A stretch of 64,000 nucleotides of DNA from Desertimonas sp963732335 (GCA_963732335.1 CAVSZO010000005.1:1-64000); one strand, 5' to 3'. Positions 43,797 to 54,797 are shown, counted from the stretch's first letter. Numbers and translations: made by a program. The notes: generated by a model from the sequence alone, not told the origin.

Positions 43797-46293
43797 ATGC
43801 AGGATTACGAACCGATCGATCTCAGCAATCTCTGCAATGCAGGCGTCGAGCTGATCGATCGAGATCCGCCGGCACCGATCGGCGCGCAGTCGTTTCACGG
43901 CTTGCCGTTCGTCATCGCTGACGACGCGGCGCGCTGTTTCATCGGCTTCGACGGCGATCGTCACGGCGACGCCGTGACGGTGCCCGTCGGGCAGCCCGCC
44001 CGGCGCGTGCTGTTCGCCCACGCCGTCCTCGAATCGGCGGTCATCGAGGGCGGCATCGTCGGCGACGTCGTCGCCCAGTACTGCTTCCGCTACGCGGGCG
44101 GCGACGACGTTCGCGTGCCCGTACGCGAGCGGTTCGAGATCGGGGTGGCGCCGCCGGCGCAGGGCGGTGGGCGACCGTTCCTCGCCCTGCAGGGTCAGGC
44201 GGAATCGTTGATGCCGCGCTACGAAGGGCAGTGGGAGGCGGCCGGGTGGCGCCAGACCGAGGCGTCACGGGCCGGCACCCGGAGCTATTCCCTGTGGGCC
44301 TGGGAGAACCCGCATCCAGATCGCGTCATCGACTCGATCGTCATCGAGCCCGCCGGCCGCAAGTTCCTCGTCGCGGCGATCACCCTGGGACACGCCGACG
44401 AGTCGCCGTTCTACCGCACCGGCCGCCAAGCGGTGAAGATCGTCCTGCCGCACGCGGACGACGGGCAGAAGCCGTTCCGGCTCGACGTGCACGTCGATAG
44501 AGGCGTGGCGACGTATCCCTACCCGTTGCCGGAAGCGGACGCCGAGGCGTTCATCACGGACGACTTCAAGGGGTGGGGCGAGACACCGAACCCGCACGCG
44601 AGCCCGGCCTACGTCGAAGTCGCGGCGATCCCGTCCGCCACGCTCACCGTCAACAACGGCGACGAGGAGTTGGGACGGGCCAACTGGGGAGAGCTTCAGC
44701 AGACGCGAGTGGTCGAGACGCCACGCGTACGGCTGGAGCTCGTCGATCGTGGCAAGAACTGGGTGCACGTCACCGTCGTCGACGACGAAACGGATCGGCC
44801 GATCCCGTGCCGGGTGCACTTCCGCTCGCCGGAGGGGATCCCGTACCAGCCGCACGGCTTCCACGATCACGTGTACTCGAACCTCGGCAGCTGGCATGCC
44901 GACATCGGCGGCGATCTGCGCCTCGGACAGATCACCTATGCGTACATCGACGGCAGCTGCCAGGGCTGGCTGCCGCGTGGCGAGGTCCTCGTCGACGTGG
45001 CGCGGGGGTTCGAGTACGAGCCGTTGCGCACACGCGTGACCATCGCCCCCGGGCAGCGCCAGCTCACGCTGCGCCTCCGGCGTTGGACGGACATGAACGC
45101 CAGCCGCTGGTTCAGTGGCGATTCGCACGTCCACTTCCTCGGCACCCAGGGGGCCCACCGCGAGGCGCAAGCCGAGGATCTCAACGTCGTCAACCTGCTG
45201 CAGTCACAATGGGGGCACCTGTTCACCAACAGCGAGGACTGGCTCGGCCGACCGACGGCCAGCGACGACGGCAACACGATCGTCTACTGCTCCCAGGAGA
45301 ACCGCCAGCACTTCCTCGGGCATCTCATCCTCTGGGGCTTGCAGCAGCCGGTGATGCCGTGGTGCACCGACGGACCCGACGAGGCCGAGCTGGGAGGCAC
45401 GCTGGAAGAGGCGATGGCCCACTGGGCCGACGCCGCCCATGCCCAAGGCGGCACCGTCGTCATCCCCCACCTGCCGGATCCCAACGGCGAGCCGGCGGCG
45501 CTGATCGCCACCGGCCGCGCCGACGCCGTGGAGATGCTCTGGCAGAGCGCCTTCAACCACCTCGAGTACTACCGCTACCTCAACGGCGGCTACCGCCTGC
45601 CACTCGTCGGCGGCACCGACAAGATGAGCAGCGAGGTACCGGTTGGCATGTACCGCACCTACGCCCGAATTCCCGACGACCTGCCGTTCGACTACGAAAC
45701 GTGGTGCGCCGCCGTGCGCGCCGGCCGCACCTTCCTCAGCGGCGGGCCGCTGCTGCGATTCACCGTCGACGGCGCTCAGATCGGCGACACGCTGCAACTC
45801 CCGGGCAACGGCGGCACCGTCGAGGTCGCACGCGGACGCCGAGTCGATCATCCCGATGAAGACCCTCGAGGTCGTCCAGCAAGGCCGTGTCGTCGCCACG
45901 GCGAGCGAGACGGAATCGGCGCGGCGACTGTCACTGAAGGCAACCCTCCGCGTCGACGGCGACACCTGGCTCGCGGCGCGCTGTGGCGGCCCGCCCGACA
46001 CGCCGCTGCGGCACCACGACGTCTGGGGGCGAGGAGTCTTCGCCCACACGTCGCCGATCTACGTCGCCTGCGGCGGGGAGTGGTCGCTCTACGACCCGGC
46101 GACGGCGCAGTACATGCTCACTCTCGTCGAAGGCACGATGGCCTACGTTCGCCACACCGCCGCCCACCACCCGCCCGGCACCGTCACCCACCATCACGGC
46201 GAAGACGACCACCTCGCCTATCTCGAACGACCGTTTCTGCAAGCTCGCGACGCGATCCACCGACGGATGCACGAAGCAGGCGTGCGACACTGA
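43797..46293 (+). CDS. CehA/McbA-family metallohydrolase (PHP superfamily), one frameshift
   Basis: An 832-residue protein. The first 430 residues are beta-rich with no family I can name. The C-terminal half has the CehA/McbA metallohydrolase fold: RWFSGDSHVHFLGTQGAHRE (H-x-H), VNLLQSQWGHLFTNSEDWLG, VIPHLPDPNGEPAALIATGR and VGGTDKMSSEVPVGMYRTYA supply the metal residues, and GRTFLSGGPLLRFTVDGAQI ends the core. An indel near 45835 separates this from ESIIPMKTLEVVQQGRVVAT. Known relatives hydrolyse carbamates and esters; its place among glycosidases hints at a sugar ester, lactone or carbamate. It ends the plus-strand operon, tail to tail with the GH2 gene. Confidence 0.8.
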
Positions 46294-46305
46294 GCGATCA
46301 TCGGG

Positions 46306-48546
46306 TCAACGCACGGTGAAGTCGGTGGAGTTCGCCGACAGCGTCTCGCCGTCGCCACCGACCACCTCCATCCTCACCTGATACGCACCGGGCCGGGCCG
46401 TCACGGGGAGTGGGCACTCGATGCTGTCGACCTGCTCGACCGAGTCGGCGGGGAGTGTGGTGGTGAAGCTGTTCTTCGCCACGACTTCGGCGGTGTCGAC
46501 GCAGACCAGCGCCCACGAGATCGCAGCCCCGTCGATGGCGTGGGGGTAGTCGTTGGTGACCCAGACTCTCGCCGCCAACGAGGTACCCCGCTGGAGGATC
46601 TTCTCGCGGCCGATGACGTACGGGGCGACGTCGCGTTCCAGGCTGATCAGCACCCGCGTGTAGACGCGCTTCATCGAGTCGTAAACCTGGTACGGGCGGC
46701 GGTAGTAGTCGAGGAGCCCGGAGCCCATGATCGGGCAGGAGTCGCTCCAGTAGTACAGGTACATCGAGGCGACCGGGCGGTACTTGCGCTGGCGGATGAA
46801 CTCGATCTGCTCCTTGACGACGAGCGCCTCGTAGCGCTGGTAGTCGTCGATGAGCTCCTCCAGTGAGTCGCGCAGCTGCACCTTGGCGAACTTGAAGGCG
46901 AGGTCGTAGAAGAAGCCGTGGTACTCCCAGGTGTCCCAATCCGGCGGCCACAGCTTGTCCTCGGGGACGAAGGTCTTCAGCGTCTCGAGCACCGGAATCG
47001 AGCCGGCTCCGAACTCGACGATGTTCGGCTCCAACGTCACGGTGCTGAGGTCCGTGTCGCCGTCCCAGCAGTACCCGATCATCAGGTTCTGCACGCCCTC
47101 GCGGTAGTCACCGATGTGGATCCACCGCACCGGATCGACGGTGCCGAGCGCCTCCTTGAGGATCGGACACAGGCGATGCACGTTGTTCGGCTTGTCGGGG
47201 AGTCCGTAGATCTCCGGCTCCTTGAACACCGACCACATCCCGATGCACGCGTGGTTGCACAGCATCAGGCCCATGTCCTTGATCATCTCGCCGGCCCGCT
47301 CGATGAGGTCGTCGCTATCGCTGACGCAGTAGTGCAGCGGGAAGACCTGCCAGACGAGCAGCCCCAGCTCGTCGCACATCGTGTAGAAGCCGTCCTTCTC
47401 GACGTGGCTGCCGATGCGGATCGAGTTGATCTCCATGTCGAGCATCTTGGAGAGGTCGTCGGCCCACATCTGCTCGTTCGCCTCGCTCATCCACTGGCTG
47501 GAGATGTAGCGCATGCCCCGAAGGAAGATCGGCGTGCCGTTGAGCGACCACTGGCCGGTCTCCTCGTCGTGGACCACCTCCTTGATGCCGAAGTTCAACG
47601 ACACGGAGTCCCCCTCGACCGTGATCGTCGCCCTGTACAAGTTGGGTCTGCCGTGATCCCACGTCCACCACAACGTGGCGTCGGCCACGGTCAGCACCAG
47701 TTTGAAGGTGTTGCGTCCCGGCTGGAGAACGACCCGCCGGGTGCGTTCGTAGTGCGCGGTGGCGGCGAAGTTGTACGGATCGACGGTCAGGCCGGCGTCG
47801 GCCTCGACGACCGTGCCGGTGGTGTTCTCCACCGTGACGTCGACGCTCACGAGGGCGCTGCCGTCGGGCTTGTCGAGCAGGTCTCCGAGCCAGTCCTTGG
47901 CGACGCCGATCCTGGAGAACACCTTGACGTAGTCGACGTACACGGGCGGCCGGGCAATCAGCTCGACGCTGTCCCAGATGCCGCCCGAGTTGCCGTCTGA
48001 CCGGAACGACGTCATCGAACCGGGCCGGTGCATGGCGTCGATCATGTGGCCCTTGATCTGCGTGATCGCCCGCGCCTGGTGGCGCTTGTAGGGGTTCGAC
48101 AGGGGATTGTCGGAGAAGTCGACCTGGATGTACTCGGTCGGGTCGCGCGGAGCACCGTCCTTGACGGCGACGACGTTTCCTCCGTCGTAGTCCACGCGGT
48201 CGGTGACGTCGAACTCGAACGGGTTGAACATGCCCTCGTGGGCCCCGAGGTACTCGCCGTTGAGCCAGACGTCGGCGAAGTAGTCGACCGCCCCGAACCG
48301 CAGGAACAGCCGCTGCCCGCGCATCTCGGCGGGCACATCGAACGTGTGGCGGAACCAGATCGTGCCGAAGAAGTCGCCGACCTCGGTGAGGTACCAGTTC
48401 ACCGGCAACCGCATGTCCCGCCATGACGCGGTGTCCAGGTGGCGGGTCGGGTAGCCGAGCGATTCGCCGGGTTCGGCGTCCTCGACCTTGTACTGCCAGA
48501 CGCCGTCCAGACTGTGCCGGGGGCGACCCTCGTGGAGGGAGATCAC
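46306..48546 (-). CDS. Glycoside hydrolase family 2 enzyme
   Basis: A 746-residue intact GH2 protein (beta-galactosidase, glucuronidase or mannosidase type). Domain order: sugar-binding jelly roll (HSLDGVWQYKVEDAEPGESL, DYFADVWLNGEYLGAHEGMF), immunoglobulin-like domain, TIM barrel (NGTPIFLRGMRYISSQWMSE, NSIRIGSHVEKDGFYTMCDE) and a C-terminal beta domain. The acid/base site reads NHACIGMWSVFKEPEIYGLP, with Lys-Glu where most GH2 enzymes have Asn-Glu; the likely nucleophile is in NIVEFGAGSIPVLE. Substrate therefore uncertain. GTG 48546 has an AAGGAG ribosome site. No signal peptide, so it is cytoplasmic. Confidence 0.85.
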   Translation of the reverse strand: MISLHEGRPRHSLDGVWQYKVEDAEPGESLGYPTRHLDTASWRDMRLPVNWYLTEVGDFFGTIWFRHTFDVPAEMRGQRLFLRFGAVDYFADVWLNGEYLGAHEGMFNPFEFDVTDRVDYDGGNVVAVKDGAPRDPTEYIQVDFSDNPLSNPYKRHQARAITQIKGHMIDAMHRPGSMTSFRSDGNSGGIWDSVELIARPPVYVDYVKVFSRIGVAKDWLGDLLDKPDGSALVSVDVTVENTTGTVVEADAGLTVDPYNFAATAHYERTRRVVLQPGRNTFKLVLTVADATLWWTWDHGRPNLYRATITVEGDSVSLNFGIKEVVHDEETGQWSLNGTPIFLRGMRYISSQWMSEANEQMWADDLSKMLDMEINSIRIGSHVEKDGFYTMCDELGLLVWQVFPLHYCVSDSDDLIERAGEMIKDMGLMLCNHACIGMWSVFKEPEIYGLPDKPNNVHRLCPILKEALGTVDPVRWIHIGDYREGVQNLMIGYCWDGDTDLSTVTLEPNIVEFGAGSIPVLETLKTFVPEDKLWPPDWDTWEYHGFFYDLAFKFAKVQLRDSLEELIDDYQRYEALVVKEQIEFIRQRKYRPVASMYLYYWSDSCPIMGSGLLDYYRRPYQVYDSMKRVYTRVLISLERDVAPYVIGREKILQRGTSLAARVWVTNDYPHAIDGAAISWALVCVDTAEVVAKNSFTTTLPADSVEQVDSIECPLPVTARPGAYQVRMEVVGGDGETLSANSTDFTVR

Positions 48547-48619
48547 GTCGTTTCGCTCCTTCCCGGGCAGTCACCTCTGAGCGAGCGGGACCGGCGACTA
48601 GCCGGCCGCCCAGCCACGG

Positions 48620-51247
48620 TCATCGCTCCGGCCGCACGACGAAGTACGGCTGCGACGTGAGGTCGTCGCCAAGTCCGGGGTGTCGCCGTGCGTGCCCGCT
48701 GTGGTCGAACACCACGAACGCGTAGGCGAGCGGATACTCGCCGTCGAGCTCCTCGGCAGGGATCCTCGCCGTGAAGCGTTCACCGGCACGATCCATCTCG
48801 AGCGCCGCGTACGGGAGTGCTTGGTTCATCGGCCGGTGGCGGACGGTCACCTGGCGAACGGCGGACAGCGTCAGGACCGCGGACTTGGACCTCCAGCCAA
48901 AGATCCGCGTTGGGTCGGAAACGCTTCCGCGGGACGTGCCGGACCTCGTAGTCGAAGGGGCGACTCGCCGCCGTGTCGAGCAGGCGAGTGACGTGATCGC
49001 CTCCCTCAGGGACGCCACGCGCTCCCCGCCACTGCGACTCCATGTCCCGGAGGTCCGCGTCGATGGCAGCGATGCGATCGGCCCAATTGCCGCGCAGACG
49101 TTCCTGCGGACCGAACGTGAGGTCCGTCGCATAGACGCCATCGGCGCGCTCGGAAGCGCTCATCCATGACCTCCGGGCGGCCTGGTACTGCTCGACGGCT
49201 GACCGCAGCGCCTCAGTGCTCCGGGTGCGGGTGTGCAGCTCGTACCAGATCGCGGCGCGCAGCTTCCCGGCGAAGAACCGTCCGAGTGCCGCGAGGATCG
49301 CAATGTCGGCACTCCACCGCCGGAATTCGGGGTCCGAGCCGGACACTTGACCGGCGAACTCGACGAGGTGCCGGTCGGCGTCGCCGGCGAGACGATCGAG
49401 ATGCTCGGCGACGTCGAAGGGGGAGACCCGGCCACTGGGTGTCCCGGCCAGCAGTTCGTCGACGAAGTCGGCCGCGCTCGCAAACACTTCGGGGTCGAGT
49501 GCGCTCACCGTGCCGAACCGTCGTGGCTCTGGCATGTCGAAGTACGGATGTGGGCGGGTGCCCTCGTCCGACCAGACGATCGGCATGTCGGTGTAGAGCT
49601 CGGGCCAGTAGTAGTTGTTCGACGCCGAGGGGTGATGAGCGACGGTGACGAGCGGGAGGATGCGGCTGGCGCAAGCCAGCGCCAGCTCAGCGTCGAGTGC
49701 CCCGGCGCCGAACTGCGCCCGGAGGGGACGCTGCCATGTCTCGGCCGGCGCCCCCGGGTCGTAGCTCAGTCGCCCGAACAGGCGGTACGCGTAGACGAAC
49801 TTCTCCCAGTCGTCCCGCGGCACCAACGACGCGTCGCAGTACCCGTTCGCGACCCCTCGACTCCGGAGCCCTCACGCCCCTTGAACGTCAGTGGCTCGCA
49901 CCATTCGAGGCCCTGGCTACCAGCGAGGCCGGCGACCCGTCCGTAACCCGCGGCCGTCGCCGGATCGCCCCACAACAGGAAGCGCTGAGTACCCGGCCAC
50001 AGACGGAAGACGACGGAGTACGGCCGCTCCTCGCGTAGGAAGTCGCCGTAGCCGTAGCACGTCCACGGACGACTTCCCTCGCTCACGCGCATGTAGCGAT
50101 GCCACTCGCTGCGTTGGCTCGGATCCTCTCGCCCAACCCGCTCGCTCTCGCGGATCGCGGCCTGGTGGTACGGCAACCCCATGTGCTCGGCCCAGAACTT
50201 GGGCGAGACCGTAACCGGCAGTCCGGTGTCGAGGGCATGCCCCAGGGTGACGCCATCGAGGCCCTTGGCGTGCAGATCGATGCCGACCGGCCGGCCGCAG
50301 TCGGCGACACCGCCGAAGACCGCGCGCCAGAATTCCCAGCTCTCCTCAGGTACCCCGCTCTCACCGTGAATGCGCAATGTCACGCCGCCGATCGACGGGC
50401 AGGCCTCGAGGAGAGTGCGGACGGCGTCGCGGCAATACCCAGCGTGAGTGTCAGGGGTGAGGCCGTCGATCGTGTGGTGGGCGTCTGGGCTGTCGATCCA
50501 TTGGTACGCGTGCGTCCACAGGCCGAGCTGGAAGTCCAACCCGACGGCGACCGCTTCGTCCGAGACGAAACGGAGGGCGGCAAGGTTCCGTTGGCGCTCG
50601 TCGTCGGGCAGCTGAGGCACACGGACGTCATAGCCCGGGACGGAGACGAGGAACGGGTAGGCGAAGTACAGATATGCGTCGGTCACCCCCCGGTGGAAGT
50701 TGTAACCAAGGCCGAACGTGAGGCTGAACCGGTTGAAGCGCTGGGAGACGAGCATCGAGAGGTAGCGTCGCCAGAACGCCTCATCGCGATACCAGCCGAG
50801 ATCCTCGACGTCACTGCAGAACAGCCGGGTGACGCTGCGTACAGTGTTGCTCGCCGCGCCGATCAGCGGTCGTTCTGGCCGGAGCGCGGCCACGGGATCG
50901 CCGTCGTGCTCGACCCGGTCCGCGAGCTCGAGAACGGCGTACACGAGCCCACGCTGGTCGGTCCCGCACGCCGTCACCCGATCAGGGTCGCCCGAGGCAA
51001 TCGTGAACGCCTCGGGTACTCCAGCCAACGAGGCACCCGCCTGCGAGAGCGCCATCAGCGGTGCCTGCATGCTCGGACCCGCGAGAACAACGATCGTCGA
51101 CTCGTCCAGCGCCGGGGTCGTCGTGGCTTCGGCGACGCCCACACCACGCGCCATCAGCGCCTGCCGCAGGCGCCCGGCAGCCCGGCTCACGGGCACCGAT
51201 GCGGCGACGTGATCCGTGGGATCTCGAATCAGCGTGACTCGCGTCAT
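48620..51247 (-). CDS. Large glycosidase-like protein with alpha-glucuronidase-type architecture (two frameshifts)
   Basis: About 876 residues. The start resembles the GH20b-like N-terminal domain seen before alpha-glucuronidases and hexosaminidases: TIVVLAGPSMQAPLMALSQA, DQRGLVYAVLELADRVEHDG. The centre looks like a TIM barrel: EAFWRRYLSMLVSQRFNRFS, QLGLWTHAYQWIDSPDAHHT, GVTLRIHGESGVPEE, VGIDLHAKGLDGVTLGHALD. A helical domain and a beta-sandwich-like tail (MNQALPYAALEMDRAGERFT, TSQPYFVVRPER) follow. Indels lie near 49835 and 48885. I cannot assign a GH family; GH67/GH115-like enzymes are the closest in layout. No signal peptide. The next gene upstream is the LacI regulator on the same strand. 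Confidence 0.65.
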
Positions 51248-51325
51248 GGCGGAAGGATCGGGGGTGTCACCAACTCACGCGACGGGTTGATGGACTCCAT
51301 GCTCGACACGCCTCCCAAGGACTTC

Positions 51326-51345
51326 GGGATCATGGTAACGATCCC
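51326..51345. promoter_or_regulatory. Inverted repeat upstream of the glycosidase-like gene
   Basis: GGGATC (51326-51331), eight bases ATGGTAAC, GATCCC (51340-51345). It sits 79-98 bases upstream of the start of the gene at 51247 on the minus strand and could be an operator for the neighbouring LacI regulator. Confidence 0.3.
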
Positions 51346-51401
51346 ACAGCATCGGCCGATGACGGCCAGGATCTCGCCCCTCGTTCACACTTCGGATCAG
51401 C

Positions 51402-52394
51402 TCACGTCGTCTTGCGGCGGATCAACTGGAGGGGAAGCTCGACGTGCTGAGTCGGCGCCGTCGGATCGTTGATGCGTGTTAGCAAGAGCCCGGCGGCGAC
51501 GCGACCCGACTCGCGTAGCGGTTGGGCGATCGTGGTCAAGCCGACGTAGTCAGCGAAGTCGAGGTCGTCGAAGCCGATCACGGCGACGTCATCGGGGCAG
51601 CGCCAACCGCGGTCGGCGATCGCTTTGAGCACGCCGACGGCTTGCACATCGCTGTGGGAGAACACGGCCGTCGGTGGATCGGGAAGATCAAAGAGGGCGT
51701 GCGCTGCCCGGCGTGCTTCCTCGACGCCGTATGGGCCGCGATGCACGTAGCTGTCGGGGAGGTCGATGCCGGCCGCGGCGAGGCCGGTGCGGAAGCCATC
51801 GACGCGATGCGCCGCGTCGATCTCCATCGACGAGGCGAGCCGAGCCTCACCGACGAACGCGCAGCGCTCGTGCCCGGCGGCGACGAAGTGTTCGGCGGCG
51901 AGGCGGCCACCTTCGGCGTCGTCGACGTGGACGCTGGAGAACCCGCGGCGGGAGAACTCGACGAGAACGGCCGGGATCTCGCGGTTGAGCAGTCGGTCGC
52001 TGACGTCGTCGTCGAACTGCAGCGACATCACGATCACTCCGTCGAGGCGGTTGGCGATCGGCAGAGACGCCAGATAGTTGCTCCGTACCGTCAACGAGGC
52101 CTGGTCGAACAGGACGACCTCAAAGGAGTGCTCCCGGAGCGCATCGAGGACGCCGCGGAGGCGCACCTCGTAGGACGGATACGTCGTCAGCGGGGCGACG
52201 ACACCGATCCGACCGACGCCCCTGCGGGCCCGCGCGTAGGCCTCGGAGCGGGGCACGAAGCCGAGTTCGTCGATGACGCCGAGGACCCGCTCACGGGTTG
52301 CCACGTTCACCCGTCCGGGTGAGTTGAGCACGTTCGAGACCGTCGAGATGCTCACACCGGCTCGCTCGGCGACGTCGTAGATCGTGACGGCCAT
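51402..52394 (-). CDS. LacI-family transcription regulator, second
   Basis: A 330-residue repressor. Recognition helix VTIYDVAERAGVSISTVSNV and hinge FVPRSEAYARARRGVGRIGV precede the effector domain (VILLD-like VVLFDQASLTVRSNYLASLP, AVFSHSDVQAVGVLKAIADR, DVAVIGFDDLDFADYVGLTT, IAQPLRESGRVAAGLLL). ATG 52394 (MAVTIYDVAERAGVS) is the usual LacI start; ATG 52406 adds four residues. Divergent from the third sugar importer by about 120 bases; likely regulates it and the glycosidase-like gene. Intact. Confidence 0.85.
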   Translation of the reverse strand: MAVTIYDVAERAGVSISTVSNVLNSPGRVNVATRERVLGVIDELGFVPRSEAYARARRGVGRIGVVAPLTTYPSYEVRLRGVLDALREHSFEVVLFDQASLTVRSNYLASLPIANRLDGVIVMSLQFDDDVSDRLLNREIPAVLVEFSRRGFSSVHVDDAEGGRLAAEHFVAAGHERCAFVGEARLASSMEIDAAHRVDGFRTGLAAAGIDLPDSYVHRGPYGVEEARRAAHALFDLPDPPTAVFSHSDVQAVGVLKAIADRGWRCPDDVAVIGFDDLDFADYVGLTTIAQPLRESGRVAAGLLLTRINDPTAPTQHVELPLQLIRRKTT

Positions 52395-52515
52395 CGTCGA
52401 GACCATATCATGTAAAGTGCTTCAACAGAAGTTCTTGACAACGCGGCTGCGCTGCGGTTGACTCAACATCAAAGCCCGCCACGCGATGGTGGGCCGAGCG
52501 CTTCGGAGGGTCGAG
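52395..52515. promoter_or_regulatory. Divergent control region for LacI gene and third sugar importer
   Basis: AT-richer than flanks. Plus-strand TTGACA at 52435-52440 is a possible -35. GTAAAGTGCTTCAAC (52412-52426) contains AAG-TG-CTT and resembles degenerate LacI-type sites. The GGAGGG ribosome site of the binding protein is at 52505-52510. Confidence 0.35.
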
Positions 52516-53833
52516 ATGGACAACCGTCGCAAGCCAGGTCGAATCGCCGTCAGCGTGGTGCTCGCCGTCGGCGTCACCGCCGTCGGCTTCGCACGTAGTC
52601 GTCACGCATCATCGGTGGCGGCGGAGACCGAGATCGGCGGCTCGATCAGCGTTCTCGGGGTGCTCAGCGGCGACAACCTGGAAGCGTTTCTCAGCGCCTT
52701 CGCGCCGTTCGAGGAGGAGACCGGTATCTCGATCGAGTACGAGGGGACGTTCGATCTGCTCGCTGTCCTGCAGACGCGACTCGACGGGGGCAACCCGCCC
52801 GACATCGTGTCCAACCCGAGCGCCGGGCAGATGCAGACGCTGGCGAACGACGGCGAGCTGCTGGCCCTCGACGACATCGTCGACGTCGCCGCCGTCGAGG
52901 CGGACTTCCCGGCGTCGCTCGTCGAGCTGTCGACCGTCGGAGACGACCACTTCGGGATCCCCGGCACGACGGCGGTCGCCGGCCTCGTCTGGTACAACCC
53001 GACGCAGTACGACGGGACCGACCGACGGCACGCTCACCGACCTCGCTGACTGGACGACCGAAGCCGCAGCCGCGGGCCGCACGCCGTTCTGCATCGGACT
53101 CGAGTCCGGTCCCGCAAGCGGCTGGCCGGGTGCCTCGTTCATCCAGCAGTTCATGCTCCAGCAGTCAGGTGCCGACGCCTACAACCAGTGGTGGCAGGGC
53201 GAGCTGGCGTGGACATCTCCGGAGGTGCGCCAGGCCTTCGAGTCGTTCGGCGCTGTTGCCACCGACGACACGCAGGTCGCCGGCGGGCCGACAGCGGCGC
53301 TCACCACGAACTTCGCCACCGCCGGGGTCGGCCTGTTCGACGACCCGCCGTCGTGTTACTTGCATGTCCAAGGCGACTGGCTCGGCAACGCGATGGTGGC
53401 GACCGTGCCCGACATCGAGCCGATCACCGACGTCGACTTCTTCCTGTTCCCAGCCGCCAGCCCCGACGCCGAGCCCGGGATCGTCACGTCTGGGGAGACG
53501 TTCGGGGCCTTCAACGACACGCCCCAGACGCGTGCCTTCCTGCAGTATGTCGCCAGCCCACAGTTCAGCGAGCTCGTCGCCGGCACCGGTCTGTGGATCG
53601 GGCCGAACCGGCAGACGCCACTCGACGCCTACAACTCGGAACTGTCGCGCAAGGCGGCCGAGGCCTACCTCAACGCCGACACGGTCGTCTTCGGTGCCCA
53701 GGACGGCATGCCGGCGGCGATGTCGACGGCCTTCCACGAGGCGGTGATGTCCTACGTTGCCGACCCCGGCTCGCTGGATGCCATCCTGGCGAATCTGGAC
53801 GAGGTCCAGGAGACTGCGTACGCAGGAGGCTGA
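52516..53833 (+). CDS. Sugar-binding protein of a third CUT1 ABC importer (one frameshift)
   Basis: Family 1 solute-binding protein, about 439 residues. Export signal PGRIAVSVVLAVGVTAVGFA, then the mature part GGSISVLGVLSGDNLEAFLS, FEEETGISIEYEGTFDLLAV and NPPDIVSNPSAGQMQTLAND. An indel near 53030 leads to LTDLADWTTEAAAAGRTPFC and later SWPG-like GLESGPASGWPGASFIQQFM. This resembles alpha-glucoside or trehalose/sugar-alcohol binding proteins, but the ligand cannot be fixed. ATG 52516 has a GGAGGG ribosome site. Followed immediately by two permease genes; no ATPase gene. Confidence 0.85.
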
Positions 53834-54797
53834 ATGCCGCCAGTCGCACTGGCGTTGACGATCGGGACGCCACTTGTCGTGCTCTGCTGGCTGTGGCTGG
53901 CCGAGCGGGTCGTCGCCCACCTCCCCAGGCGGATGCGTCGGCGGTGTGCGAGCGGCCCTGTGGCTGCTGCCGGCCGGCGCGTTCATCGCCGTGTTCCTGC
54001 TGTGGCCGTTGGTCTACACGGCCGTGCTCAGCCTGCGCGACGCCGCTGGGCACGGCTGGAGCGGGCTGACCAACTATCGCTTCCTCGCCGACGACGACGG
54101 CGTCCGCTCCGCCCTGCGCAACAACGTGCTGTGGGTCGTCGGGCTCGTCGTCGTGCCGACGCTCGTCGGACTGGCGATCGCCGTCCTCGCCGACCGCGTC
54201 CGCTTCGAGTCCGCCGCCAAGGCGGTTGTCGTCGCCCCGATCGCCATCTCCTTCGTCGCCGGGGCGATCATCTGGCGGGCGATGTTCGCCTACCAGCCGG
54301 CCGGGCAGCCGCAGACGAGCACCGTCAACGCCGTACTCGACTGGTTCGGCGGCGAGCCAGTCGCCTGGCTCATCAACACCCGCGTCAACAACGCAGCATT
54401 GATCACCGTCGGCGTGTGGATGACCGCCGGCTTCGCCACGATCGTGCTGTCCGCCGCGCTCAAGGGCCTGCCCAGCGAGCTGATCGAGGCGGCCCAGGTC
54501 GACGGCGCGTCGCGCTGGCAGGCTTTCCGCCACATCACCCTGCCGCAGCTGCGCCCGGCGCTCGTCGTCGTCACCACGGCGCTGGCGATCACCGCGCTGA
54601 AGGCCTTCGACGTCGTCTACGTGATGACCAACGGAGCGTTCGACACCAACGTCATCGCCAACGTGCTGTACCAGCAACTCTTCGTCGCCCGCCACCAGGG
54701 CCGGGCCAGTGCGGTCGCGATTCTGCTCACGTTGATCGCCGCCCCGATCATCTACCTCAACGTACGCACGGCGCGCGCCGAAAGCCGGCGCCGCTGA
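53834..54797 (+). CDS. Sugar ABC permease, MalF-like (one frameshift)
   Basis: About 321 residues. An extra N-terminal helix (PPVALALTIGTPLVVLCWLW) precedes a basic loop; an indel near 53940 joins it to VGGVRAALWLLPAGAFIAVF, typical MalF helix 1. Later SLRDAAGHGWSGLTNYRFLA and the EAA loop EAAQVDGASRWQAFRHITLP, then FDVVYVMTNGAFDTNVIANV. The start codon directly follows the binding-protein stop with an AGGAGG ribosome site, and the stop overlaps the next ATG (TGATG). The extra N-terminal helix is found in the glucoside/trehalose importer branch. Confidence 0.85.
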
